Of a stretch of 64,000 nt of DNA, positions 41,647 to 50,235 are shown one piece after another. The position numbers were made by a program, and so were the translations under genes. The number at the start of each line of letters is the position of its first letter. Positions within the stretch are counted from its first letter, which is position 1. The notes below the pieces were generated by a model. It made no database searches, had not been told where the DNA came from, and worked only from the letters and a program-made list of their open reading frames with translations. Where the stretch lies: the NCBI GenBank assembly GCA_016932035.1, contig JAFGDR010000031.1, positions 121,984 through 185,983 of the forward strand. The letters run 5' to 3'. Origin of the DNA: Candidatus Cloacimonadota bacterium (lineage in GTDB: Bacteria > Cloacimonadota > Cloacimonadia > JGIOTU-2).

Positions 41647-43338
41647 ATGAAAATTGTTGAATGTGTTCCTAATTTTAGTGAAGGTCGTGATCTCAATATT
41701 ATCAAACAGATCACTGACCAGATAGAAGAAGTCGATGGCGTTGTGCTGCTCGATGTTGATCCCGGTAAAGAAACGAATCGAACTGTTGTAACCTTTGTCG
41801 GGTCTCCAGAAGGTGTAGAAGAAGCAGCGTTCAGGGCAATTAAGAAGGCTTCTGAGATCATCGACATGCGTCAACACTCAGGTGCTCATCCACGCATGGG
41901 AGCAACCGATGTATGTCCCTTTGTGCCTGTGGCAGGAGTAACAACTGAAGATTGTATTGAGATTTCAAAAAAACTTGGTAAGCGTGTCGGTGATGAACTC
42001 CACATACCGGTTTTTCTATATGAACACTCAGCAACGACACCGGAACGGCAGAACCTTGCAAACATCAGGCAGGGAGAATTTGAAGGGCTCGCCAAGAAAC
42101 TCGAAAATCCGCATTGGAAACCTGATTTTGGTCCTGCAAAATGCCATGAAAAAGCAGGGGGTCTTGTTACCGGTGCTCGTGAATTTCTCATTGCATACAA
42201 CATCGATTTGAACACACGTGATACTCAAAAAGCAAAGGAAATAGCTCTTACGATACGTGAAAAAGGTCGTCGAATGCGTGATGAGAATTATCAGCCTATT
42301 ACAGATGATGAAGGAAACATTATTACAGAGCCAGGTATATTTGAGGATGTTAAAGCGATCGGATGGTATATTCCTGAATACGGACAGGCGCAGATCTCCA
42401 TCAACCTTACGAACTACAACGTTGCACCACCCCATCTTGTTTTTGACAAAGTCAGAGAGATCGCTCTTGAAAGAGGTTTGGTGGTAACAGGTAGTGAGCT
42501 TGTTGGACTCATTCCGCTTGAAGCAATGCTTAATGCAGGTAGATATTTCCTCGAAAAGCAAGGTTCATCCTATGCTGTTTCCGATAAAGAACTGGTGCAT
42601 ATTGCAATTGTTTCACTCGGACTCAATGACATTTCAAAATTCGATCCAAATGAGAAGATCATTGAATATAAGATTGCTAAACAAGACTTACTTGTTAATC
42701 TGAAAGTCAACGAATTTGTTGATGAGCTTGCCTCCGATTCACCTGCCCCTGGTGGCGGAAGTGTTGCAGCATTATGCGGGAGTCTCGCTGCAGGCTTGAC
42801 TTCGATGGTTGGAAATCTGACGCAGGGAAAATATAAATTCAAGAATAGCGAAGAGAGGATTGCATATAAAGAAAACGAAGCGCGCATGCTGACCATGGCG
42901 TGGGAAGCCCAGCAACTTAAAAAGCATCTTCTCATCGCAATCGATACTGACACGGAAGCATTCAATACGTATATGGCCGCAATGAAGCTTCCCAAGAAAA
43001 CGGATGAGGAAAAGAAAATTCGATCTACTGAAATTCAGAAGGCGATCAAAAATGCAACACAGGTTCCGCTTCATACAATGAAACTTTGCTGGGAAGTTAT
43101 CGTGCTGGCAGAAACCGCAGCAAAATATGGAAACCAGAATGCCCTTTCTGACGCAGGCGTCGCTGCCATAACAGCACTTACCGCAACAAAAAGTGCATAT
43201 TTTAATGTGCTAATCAACCTGCCTGGTGTCAAAGATGAGGATTTTAAAAAGAAGATCAGAGAGGAAGCAGACAACACACTAAATCAAGCAATTGAACTTT
43301 CTGGAAAAATTGAAAAAAGTGTTTTAGAGAAGTTATAA
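41647..43338 (+). CDS. ftcD: Bifunctional glutamate formimidoyltransferase / formimidotetrahydrofolate cyclodeaminase
   Basis: A 563-residue two-domain enzyme of histidine and purine breakdown. The N-terminal formiminotransferase begins with KIVECVPNFSEGRD (residues 2-15), and MRQHSGAHPRMGATDVCPFVP (about 77-97) holds the catalytic His region. It transfers the formimino group from formiminoglutamate to tetrahydrofolate. The cyclodeaminase domain starts near residue 358 with FVDELASDSPAPGGGSVAAL and releases ammonia. The fused form is typical of eukaryotes and of anaerobic bacteria that ferment amino acids. No hut genes are adjacent. AAGGAG precedes the ATG, and a hairpin with a T-run follows the gene. 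Confidence 0.93.
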   Translation: MKIVECVPNFSEGRDLNIIKQITDQIEEVDGVVLLDVDPGKETNRTVVTFVGSPEGVEEAAFRAIKKASEIIDMRQHSGAHPRMGATDVCPFVPVAGVTTEDCIEISKKLGKRVGDELHIPVFLYEHSATTPERQNLANIRQGEFEGLAKKLENPHWKPDFGPAKCHEKAGGLVTGAREFLIAYNIDLNTRDTQKAKEIALTIREKGRRMRDENYQPITDDEGNIITEPGIFEDVKAIGWYIPEYGQAQISINLTNYNVAPPHLVFDKVREIALERGLVVTGSELVGLIPLEAMLNAGRYFLEKQGSSYAVSDKELVHIAIVSLGLNDISKFDPNEKIIEYKIAKQDLLVNLKVNEFVDELASDSPAPGGGSVAALCGSLAAGLTSMVGNLTQGKYKFKNSEERIAYKENEARMLTMAWEAQQLKKHLLIAIDTDTEAFNTYMAAMKLPKKTDEEKKIRSTEIQKAIKNATQVPLHTMKLCWEVIVLAETAAKYGNQNALSDAGVAAITALTATKSAYFNVLINLPGVKDEDFKKKIREEADNTLNQAIELSGKIEKSVLEKL

Positions 43339-43360
43339 AAAAATTCTATGAATGACATAC

Positions 43361-43395
43361 GTGCACACGAATAATAACTTTGTGTGCACTTTTTT
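43361..43395 (+). terminator. Intrinsic terminator abutting the nfo start codon
   Basis: GTGCACAC and GTGTGCAC form an 8-bp stem with a 13-base loop, followed by TTTTTT. The run ends 3 bases before the ATG of the next gene at 43399. Confidence 0.75.
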
Positions 43396-43398
43396 ATT

Positions 43399-44256
43399 AT
43401 GAAATATATTGGAGCACATGTCAGCGCAAGCGGCGGTGTGTGGAACGCACCGGAAAATGCCCATAATATTGGTGCAAAGGCATTTGCACTCTTTACTAAA
43501 AACCAGAGGCAATGGAAGGCAAATCAGCTTAATAAAGAGGATATTTCATTATTCAAAGAAGCATGCTCCCGTTTTGGATATGATTCCAGATATATCCTTC
43601 CCCATGACAGTTATCTGATAAACCTGGGACATCCTGAAAAGGATGCTCTTCAAAAATCAAGAGATGCTTTTATCGATGAGGTCCGACGATGCGAGCAGCT
43701 TGGGTTGCGCTATCTCAATTTTCACCCGGGAAGTACGCTTAAGAGAATTTCAAATAAAGAATGCCTAGCCATCGTTGTGGATTCGATAAATAAGACAATT
43801 GATAACTCCGATTATCTTACATTAGTCATTGAAACAACCGCGGGAATGGGTTCGAGTGTTGGTTCGTCATTTGAAGAACTTTCGTATATTATAGAACGAG
43901 TTGAAGACAAATCCAGAATAGGTGTCTGTATCGACATGTGCCATATCTTCGCAGCAGGATATGATATCGGTAAAAAGAAGAAATATGAAGAAACGATGCG
44001 TAGGTTTGAAGATGTCATAGGTCTTCAATATCTAAAAGGAGCTCACCTCAACGATTCCAAAAAGGATTTCGGAAGCGGCATAGACAGACATGCCCCAATC
44101 GGAAAAGGTTTTATAGGAATAGAAGGTTTCAGAAACATCATGAATGATGAACGATTCGATGAAATTCCTCTCATACTCGAAACACCCGAACGAGATAATT
44201 GGAAAAAAGAAATAATATTGCTCTACGATCTTATTGAACAGAAAGAGGTTACATGA
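43399..44256 (+). CDS. nfo: Endonuclease IV (AP endonuclease)
   Basis: A 285-residue TIM-barrel AP endonuclease that incises DNA 5' to abasic sites. The signature KYIGAHVSASGG is at the N-terminus. Zinc-ligand motifs are LPHDSYLINLGHP, LNFHPGST (His), VIETTAGMG (Glu), IGVCIDMCHIFAAGYD (Asp and His), and LNDSKKDFGSGIDRHAPIGKG (Asp, His). I chose the ATG at 43399 because the family begins there; a GTG at 43384 lies within the terminator stem. There is no visible Shine-Dalgarno, since the hairpin and its T-run occupy that position. The next gene overlaps its stop by 4 bases (ATGA). Confidence 0.93.
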   Translation: MKYIGAHVSASGGVWNAPENAHNIGAKAFALFTKNQRQWKANQLNKEDISLFKEACSRFGYDSRYILPHDSYLINLGHPEKDALQKSRDAFIDEVRRCEQLGLRYLNFHPGSTLKRISNKECLAIVVDSINKTIDNSDYLTLVIETTAGMGSSVGSSFEELSYIIERVEDKSRIGVCIDMCHIFAAGYDIGKKKKYEETMRRFEDVIGLQYLKGAHLNDSKKDFGSGIDRHAPIGKGFIGIEGFRNIMNDERFDEIPLILETPERDNWKKEIILLYDLIEQKEVT

Positions 44257-45401
44257 ATAAAAAAATTGCAGTTTTAGGAGCAGGTCTTGTTGGTCATGCA
44301 ATCGTACAGGACCTTGCTAAGGATAAGGATGTTTTTGTGAAGGTTTATGATATTGATGATGAGAAGCTCAATCAGTTTCAGAATATCTATAATGTGGAAG
44401 CGGAGTGTAAGGATGTTGCAGGATTATCATCTTTTGATGAAATACTTGAAGATGTCGATCTTGCAATTTCTGCGGTACCTGGATTTATGGGTTTTGAAAC
44501 ATTGCTTAAGATCATCAAAACGGGAACGAATGTCGTTGATATTGCATTTTTTCCTGAAGATCCCTTCCAGCTCGATGAGCTTGCAGAAGAGATGAAGGTT
44601 ACTGCTGTTATCGATTGCGGAGTAGCCCCCGGTTTGTGTAACATCATACTTGGTTATCAATATGCTCATCTTGATGAAATTTCACGTTATGAGTGCTTTG
44701 TAGGCGGATTGCCGAAAGTTCGCAGAATGCCTTTCCAGTACAAAGCAGGATTCTCCCCGATCGATGTGCTTGAGGAATATACTCGTCCTGCGCGATTTAT
44801 CGAGTTTGATAAAGAGATCACGAAACCTGCATTATCCGATGTAGAGCATCTTGATGTGCCCGGAGTCGGAACACTCGAAGCATTCAATACGGACGGATTG
44901 CGCACACTTCTCAAAACGATTCATGTTCCATTCATGAAGGAAAAGACACTGCGATATCCTGGTCATGCTTTTATTATGAAGATGCTTCGTGATAATGGTT
45001 TTCTTGATACTAATGAAATCGATGTTCACGGAACGAGGGTCAAACCCATTGAGATGACGTCTCAATTACTTTTCAAGAACTGGAAATTCGATGAGGGCGA
45101 AGAAGATGTGACGTTTATGAGAGTTATCATCGACGGGGAAAAGAAAAATCAACACTACGCTTATACGTATGATCTTCTTGATTCCTATGATAAGGAAACT
45201 GATACGACCTCAATGGCGCGAACAACAGGTTATACATGCACAGCTGTCGCAAGACTTTTGCTTTCAGGAATGTTTGATAAAAAAGGTATCTGTCCTCCAG
45301 AATATGTCGGGCAAAGTCAGAAATGTTATGAATCAGTACTGAAGCAACTTTCACAGCGAAATATTGTGATGGAAGAGAAACTCGCTAAAGATGATGAATA
45401 A
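44253..45401 (+). CDS. Saccharopine dehydrogenase-like / lysine dehydrogenase-type oxidoreductase
   Basis: A 382-residue NAD(P)-dependent enzyme. The Rossmann motif KKIAVLGAGLVGHAIVQDLA is at residues 3-22, and the segment VIDCGVAPGLCNIILGYQ (about 120-137) is typical of the saccharopine dehydrogenase LYS9 branch and of L-lysine 6-dehydrogenases. The C-terminal catalytic domain includes GGLPKVRRMPFQYKAGFSP, a pattern conserved in this branch. It may reduce or oxidise lysine- or other amino-acid-derived substrates. Which one cannot be decided. The start overlaps nfo by 4 bases and the hydrolase gene follows directly, so the three are co-transcribed. Confidence 0.82.
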   Translation: MNKKIAVLGAGLVGHAIVQDLAKDKDVFVKVYDIDDEKLNQFQNIYNVEAECKDVAGLSSFDEILEDVDLAISAVPGFMGFETLLKIIKTGTNVVDIAFFPEDPFQLDELAEEMKVTAVIDCGVAPGLCNIILGYQYAHLDEISRYECFVGGLPKVRRMPFQYKAGFSPIDVLEEYTRPARFIEFDKEITKPALSDVEHLDVPGVGTLEAFNTDGLRTLLKTIHVPFMKEKTLRYPGHAFIMKMLRDNGFLDTNEIDVHGTRVKPIEMTSQLLFKNWKFDEGEEDVTFMRVIIDGEKKNQHYAYTYDLLDSYDKETDTTSMARTTGYTCTAVARLLLSGMFDKKGICPPEYVGQSQKCYESVLKQLSQRNIVMEEKLAKDDE

Positions 45402-46406
45402 ATGAAGAAAATATCTCTTTTATTGCTTTTCATATGCCTTCTTTTTTGTTGTACTCAGAATCAAAAACATGAAGCAGAGAAAGAAGAGGTAGTCTCAGAG
45501 AAGAAAACAGTTGAACATCCTTTATCCATTGAGTATCTCAGAACGCAAAACTTTTCGAGAAGCAGGATTGAGATCGTCGATACGGTGCTGGTCAATGAAT
45601 CATATTCAAAATATATCGTATCATACAAGTCGGGCAGTCTAAAAATTTATGCAGCACTGGCAATACCCAAAAGTGATGAAACAGAAAGTACTTTTCCCAT
45701 AATCATTCTCAACCACGGATACATTCCACCTGATTCATATGACAACACCAGGAAATATGTTCGTTATATTGATTTTATGGCACGGAATGGATTTATCGTA
45801 TGTATGCCGGATTATCGGGGACATGGAAAATCCGGAGGAATCGCCACTTCTCCTTTTTTCACAAATCATTACCTTAAGGATGTGATGAATGCTCTGGGTT
45901 CTGTTTTGCAACTCGATAATGCAGATACAACCAATATTTTTATGTGGGGGCATTCTATGGGCGGCTCGATCACCCAGCATGCAATGGTCATCGATGACCG
46001 CATACGAGCAGGAGTTATCTGGGGAGGAGTGGTCGGAACATACGAAGATATGTTCTATACATACCAGGATAAGACGCCATGGGTGAGAAAAGGCGGATAT
46101 ATTGCGCATGAAATGGAAAGGTTGGAACGAGAATACGGTGCGTATTCGTTAGAGAATGAATTCTGGAAATCGATTTCACCTGTTGCTTATTTGCATAAGA
46201 TAAGCGGACCCGTTCAGCTGCATCATGCACGATACGATCCGTCTGTGCCGGTAGAAATGTCGATAGCTTTTACTCAACATCTGGAAGTTGCGCAGCAGTC
46301 GGTTGAGCTTTATATCTATAATTCGTATGATCATAATATCGGTCCCCCACATTTCGAGGAAGCGATGCAGCGCACTGTAGATTTTTATAAAAAATATGTA
46401 GAATGA
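45402..46406 (+). CDS. Alpha/beta-hydrolase, predicted lipoprotein
   Basis: A 334-residue serine hydrolase with an N-terminal signal and lipobox-like LLFCCTQ (Cys at about 16 or 17). The oxyanion region is IIILNHGYIPPDSYD, the nucleophile elbow is WGHSMGGSITQHA (Ser near residue 187), the catalytic Asp is likely in HHARYDPSVPVE, and the His in YNSYDHNIGPPHF near the C-terminus. The fold resembles S9-type prolyl oligopeptidase and dienelactone hydrolase domains. A peptidase or esterase role at the periplasmic side of the inner or outer membrane is likely, substrate unknown. It begins immediately after the stop of the saccharopine-type gene. Confidence 0.8.
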   Translation: MKKISLLLLFICLLFCCTQNQKHEAEKEEVVSEKKTVEHPLSIEYLRTQNFSRSRIEIVDTVLVNESYSKYIVSYKSGSLKIYAALAIPKSDETESTFPIIILNHGYIPPDSYDNTRKYVRYIDFMARNGFIVCMPDYRGHGKSGGIATSPFFTNHYLKDVMNALGSVLQLDNADTTNIFMWGHSMGGSITQHAMVIDDRIRAGVIWGGVVGTYEDMFYTYQDKTPWVRKGGYIAHEMERLEREYGAYSLENEFWKSISPVAYLHKISGPVQLHHARYDPSVPVEMSIAFTQHLEVAQQSVELYIYNSYDHNIGPPHFEEAMQRTVDFYKKYVE

Positions 46407-46428
46407 AATAAATCTCAGGAGAGATATA

Positions 46429-47592
46429 ATGAAAGATAAGATAAATTTAGGATTACGATTTTTTCTGATCATACTCATCGTCGTTGTTGGATCAATTATT
46501 TCTGTGCGATTGTGGTCGGGAAAGTCTGAGAAGATAGATTAATCGCTTGAAATCGCCATCAATGAGAATATGACGATTTCTGAAATCGGGAAAGTAAACA
46601 AGCTTGAAAATATTGTACTGAAAAATGCTTTCGGACTTCAGGCAAAAGAAGAGATGCAAAAGAAACTCTCGGACTTTAATCTCTCTATCGAGCAGGCGGC
46701 ATCAAAGATACAAAAATCCATGGCATTACAGTCCGAGGACGCATCAAAAAATTGGGTAAAGATCGTCATCAAATTCGCACTCTGGTTTGCGTTCCTGATA
46801 TTCATGTTCATTATGATAAAAAAGAAAAATGTCAGCACAAAGAACAGAAGTTGGTTCTACTTTATTGCAGTTATGATATTTGGCGTCATACTCAGCGCAG
46901 ATCCTTCTCCCATGGGAACGATCAAAGATAACTTTGCTCTATTTGGTGCATATCATGTTCTCTTCCCGCCGAGATTAGTCGCACTTGCACTTATGTTGCT
47001 CATGGTCATTCTTGCAAACAAATTTATCTGTTCGTGGGGATGCCAGCTCGGGACATTGCAGGATCTCATTTTCAGGATCAATAAAGAAAAAAAAGGGAGA
47101 CCTGTTATCGCAAAGATTAAAATACCATTTGTGATCACGAACACGATTCGGATAATTTTCTTTCTGGTATTTGCGGTCATTGCATTAGTCTGGGCATTTG
47201 ATATTATCGAGCCGATCGATCTCTTCAGGATATTCAAACCGTCTGCACTTGGTATTATCGGGATAATTTTTGCGGCGATCATGTTCAGCTTATCATTGAT
47301 CGTTTATCGTCCGTGGTGTCACTTTTTCTGCCCTTTCGGTCTTATTGGATGGGTTGCAGAAAAGATAAGCATCATCAAAATAAAGGTTGATTATACTAAA
47401 TGTATTGGATGCGGAAGCTGCATTAAAAGTTGTCCTTCAAGCGTAATGGAAGCAATCATTAAAAAGAAGAAGATAATTCCCGATTGTTTTTCCTGTGCAT
47501 CCTGCATTGAGAGCTGCCCGGTCGATGCGATCAGTTTCAAGGAAGGTAAGAGAGATAAGCCAACGAAGGATATTTTACAGAAATTGGGTTAA
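46429..47592 (+). CDS. NapH-like membrane 4Fe-4S protein interrupted by an in-frame TAA
   Basis: A frame of 388 codons begins at the ATG at 46429 (AGGAG upstream) and encodes a membrane anchor, MKDKINLGLRFFLIILIVVV, but reads TAA at codon 38 (46540-46542). The same frame continues with SLEIAINENMTISEIGK and stays open to 47592. The remaining part, from ATG 46570, has about five membrane segments, the NapH motifs FICSWGCQLGT and PWCHFFCPFGL, and two 4Fe-4S sites (CIGCGSCIKSCP and CFSCASCIESCP). Homologues I remember have the anchor and the NMTI segment in one chain, so the stop looks like a nonsense change or a sequence error. A weak GAG before ATG 46570 might allow restart. Confidence 0.75.
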
Positions 47593-47624
47593 TAAATTGT
47601 GCGTTGAGATTTAAGAGCAAGGTG

Positions 47625-47657
47625 AAAAAAAAGCACGGTATCATTAGACGCCGTGCT
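47625..47657 (-). terminator. Rho-independent terminator of hppA
   Basis: AGCACGG and CCGTGCT pair over a 12-base loop. On the minus strand the stem is followed by seven T. It lies 26 bases beyond the hppA stop. Confidence 0.85.
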
Positions 47658-47682
47658 CTATGTATTTAAGGGTTATTGGATT

Positions 47683-49887
47683 TTACATAATACCGAGGAA
47701 ATTTTGAATTGCGGGGGAGAACGCTACGATCATTCCTGCGAACACAATACTTACCATGCTCATCAGTTTGATGAGAATGTTAATTGAAGGACCGGCAGTA
47801 TCTTTGAATGGATCGCCAACTGTATCACCAACCACACATGCTTTGTGAACGTCTGAACCTTTTCCACCATAATGACCGATCTCGACATATTTTTTTGCAT
47901 TATCCCACGCACCGCCAGAATTGTTCATCATGATCGCGAGTGTGAAACCTGTGGTGAGTCCACCTGCAAGCAAGCCCATGACACCGGCAACACCGAGTAA
48001 CAGACCAACAAAGATGGGAGTAAGAATACCAAGAAGTGCAGGGGCAACCATTTCTTTTTGAGCTCCTTTTGTAGAGATAAGAACACATTTTGCATATTCG
48101 GGTTCAGTCTTGCCTTCCATAATACCTGGAAGCTCTTTGAACTGTCTGCGGACTTCAGCAACCATATCGCCTGCTGCGCGTCCAACTGCTTTAAGGGTCA
48201 GTGCTGCAAAAACAAATGTGACCATTGCTCCGATAAAAAGACCGATCAGCATCTTAGGATTCATGAGTGTTATATTATAATGCTGAACGAAATGGGCAAT
48301 TGTTGCTTTACTCAATTCTACGCCAGCGATCATTGTTTCGCCTGCGAATTTCAACCCGGTTCGCACTTCTTCAAGATAGGAAGCGAGCAAAGCCATTGCG
48401 GTAAGTGCTGCAGAGCCGATAGCGAAACCTTTTCCGGTTGCCGCAGTTGTGTTACCAACAGAATCGAGTGCATCGGTGCGTTCGCGAACCTCTTTGGGAA
48501 GCTTGGACATTTCTGCATTTCCACCGGCATTGTCAGCAATAGGACCGAAGGCATCCATAGCGAGTGTTACACCGAGTGTGGAGAGCATGCCGACTGCACC
48601 GAATCCGATGCCGTACAAGCCCATTTCAGGAATACTGAAACCTTTACTCACAGCAAACGCAGCAAGAATTCCAATGCCGATAATAATGACCGGTGCGCCT
48701 GTCGATCTCATGCCAACTGCAAGTCCATCAATGATAACGGTTGCAGGTCCAAATTCAGCCTGTTCCGCTATTCCTTTTGTTGGCTTGTAGCTATATGATG
48801 TAGAGCGTTCGGTGAATATCCCGATAAGAATACCGGCAAGCAATCCTATGACCATGGCAAAAAAGACTCCAAGCGAATATTCGGGAGGTAACATCCATTT
48901 TGTTACAAAGAATGCAACGATCGCGATGAGTATTGAGCTTCCATACACGCCCTTGTTCAAAGCGAACATGAGGTCTTTGGTTGTAGCATCTTCTTTGGTT
49001 GAGACCATATAAATGCCAAGTACAGAGAGAAATGCACCGATACCGGCAAGTATCATCGGTGCGGTGACAAAGCGGATCGCAAGATCCTGCAATGCCGGGA
49101 TCCTCAAAGAAATCTGAGTAAAAGCAGCCATACCAAGTGCGGCAGTTGCAAGAATTGAACCAGCATAAGATTCATAAAGGTCTGCACCCATACCAGCCAC
49201 ATCACCGACGTTGTCTCCCACATTATCTGCAATGGTCGCTGGATTACGGGGATCGTCTTCTGGAATACCGGCTTCGACTTTGCCAACGAGGTCAGCACCC
49301 ACGTCAGCAGCTTTTGTATAAATACCTCCACCGAGACGAGCAAAAAGTGCTTGAGTTGATGCACCCATACCGAAACTAAGCATCACGACTGTGATCGTAT
49401 GAAGGTCCATCTTGAATGCATTAAGTACAAAGAACCATGCAGAGATATCAACAAGTGCCAGTCCAACGACCACAAGACCCATCACACCACCTGCCCGGAA
49501 TGCGATAGTGAGACCTTTATTCAGACTCTGACGTGCACCTTCAGCAGTTCTGTTTGATGCAAGAGTTGCTGTGTTCATGCCAATCCAGCCTGCAAGTCCG
49601 CTGAAAAATCCACCAGTCAAGAATGCCCATGGTATAAGAGGGTGGAGCACTTTCAGCACCCATGCCATAATGTTAAAGACGATGAATGCAATAATAAAAA
49701 ATATTCCGACTCCGCGATACTGCTGCTTAAGATATGCAAAAGCGCCTTCCCGTACATATTTGGCGATCTTCTGCATCTGCTCATTACCCGGATCTTCTTT
49801 TTTCACATTCCTGTAAAGAACGAATGAAAAGATCAAAGCTATGATAGCACCGGCAGGAGCGACAATCCATAGTAATGGGATGTTCAT
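47683..49887 (-). CDS. hppA: K+-dependent membrane pyrophosphatase (Na+ or H+ pumping)
   Basis: A 734-residue pyrophosphate-energised ion pump with about 16 membrane helices. The PPi-binding signature DVGADLVGKVEAGIPEDDPRNPATIADNVGDNVGD is at about residues 191-225. The motif GNTTAATGKGFAIGSAALTA (about 476-495) has Ala where K+-independent enzymes have Lys, so the pump should require potassium; many such members transport Na+. The C-terminal GGKGSDVHKACVVGDTVGDPFKDTAGPS is fully conserved. It recovers energy from biosynthetic PPi, which suits an anaerobe with low ATP yield. The gene has its own TTGACA box and terminator. Confidence 0.95.
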   Translation of the reverse strand: MNIPLLWIVAPAGAIIALIFSFVLYRNVKKEDPGNEQMQKIAKYVREGAFAYLKQQYRGVGIFFIIAFIVFNIMAWVLKVLHPLIPWAFLTGGFFSGLAGWIGMNTATLASNRTAEGARQSLNKGLTIAFRAGGVMGLVVVGLALVDISAWFFVLNAFKMDLHTITVVMLSFGMGASTQALFARLGGGIYTKAADVGADLVGKVEAGIPEDDPRNPATIADNVGDNVGDVAGMGADLYESYAGSILATAALGMAAFTQISLRIPALQDLAIRFVTAPMILAGIGAFLSVLGIYMVSTKEDATTKDLMFALNKGVYGSSILIAIVAFFVTKWMLPPEYSLGVFFAMVIGLLAGILIGIFTERSTSYSYKPTKGIAEQAEFGPATVIIDGLAVGMRSTGAPVIIIGIGILAAFAVSKGFSIPEMGLYGIGFGAVGMLSTLGVTLAMDAFGPIADNAGGNAEMSKLPKEVRERTDALDSVGNTTAATGKGFAIGSAALTAMALLASYLEEVRTGLKFAGETMIAGVELSKATIAHFVQHYNITLMNPKMLIGLFIGAMVTFVFAALTLKAVGRAAGDMVAEVRRQFKELPGIMEGKTEPEYAKCVLISTKGAQKEMVAPALLGILTPIFVGLLLGVAGVMGLLAGGLTTGFTLAIMMNNSGGAWDNAKKYVEIGHYGGKGSDVHKACVVGDTVGDPFKDTAGPSINILIKLMSMVSIVFAGMIVAFSPAIQNFLGIM

Positions 49888-49945
49888 AGAGAATCCTCCG
49901 ATATAAATGTTGATTTAGCGTCAGATTTTTAAGCACTATCCTGTT

Positions 49946-49951
49946 TGTCAA
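49946..49951 (-). promoter_or_regulatory. Putative -35 element of hppA
   Basis: TTGACA on the minus strand, 59 bases upstream of the hppA ATG. The hexamer 17 bases downstream, AAATCT, is a poor -10. Confidence 0.35.
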
Positions 49952-50054
49952 GGATACAAAGATGAGAGCTATCTTCTACATCGAACTTCAATGAATAATT
50001 GGATAATTATAAATAACGAGAGTTTAGGAATATTAAGCGGAAAAAAAGTATCAT

Positions 50055-50075
50055 TTTTGATGATTAATATCAAAA
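50055..50075. promoter_or_regulatory. Operator-like inverted repeat upstream of the hydrogenase operon
   Basis: TTTTGAT and ATCAAAA form a 7-7-7 inverted repeat, 55 bases upstream of the plus-strand TTGACA. Arms are AT-rich, so chance is possible. Confidence 0.3.
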
Positions 50076-50129
50076 TTTCACATGCTAAAATGGTTGAATT
50101 ATAAATTTAGGAATCTTTCTCGGAAAAAC

Positions 50130-50135
50130 TTGACA
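50130..50135 (+). promoter_or_regulatory. Putative -35 element of the hydrogenase operon
   Basis: TTGACA on the plus strand, 101 bases upstream of the first operon gene. TAATGT begins 14 bases downstream, shorter than the usual spacing. Confidence 0.35.
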
Positions 50136-50235
50136 CATAAAATATACCCTAATGTTTTACCCACCAAATAACTTACTTCAAAAATAAAATTATTTAAATG
50201 ATTAGACCTAAATGCTTGAATGAGAAAGGACACAC

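Larger units (their letters stand above)
49888..50235. other. Divergent regulatory region between hppA and the hydrogenase operon
   Basis: No gene is visible in these 348 bases. The region holds a minus-strand TTGACA for hppA (49951-49946), a TTTTGAT-N7-ATCAAAA inverted repeat (50055-50075), and a plus-strand TTGACA (50130-50135) facing the hydrogenase operon. The rest is AT-rich and featureless. Confidence 0.55.

Noticed and set aside
46540-46542. Stop codon as programmed recoding (Sec or Pyl)
   Set aside because: The codon is TAA, which is not used for selenocysteine or pyrrolysine, and no recoding hairpin is apparent.
48058-48798. Open plus-strand frame of 246 codons opposite hppA
   Set aside because: Antisense shadow of a highly conserved gene; Cys- and His-rich composition without any domain and no ribosome site.
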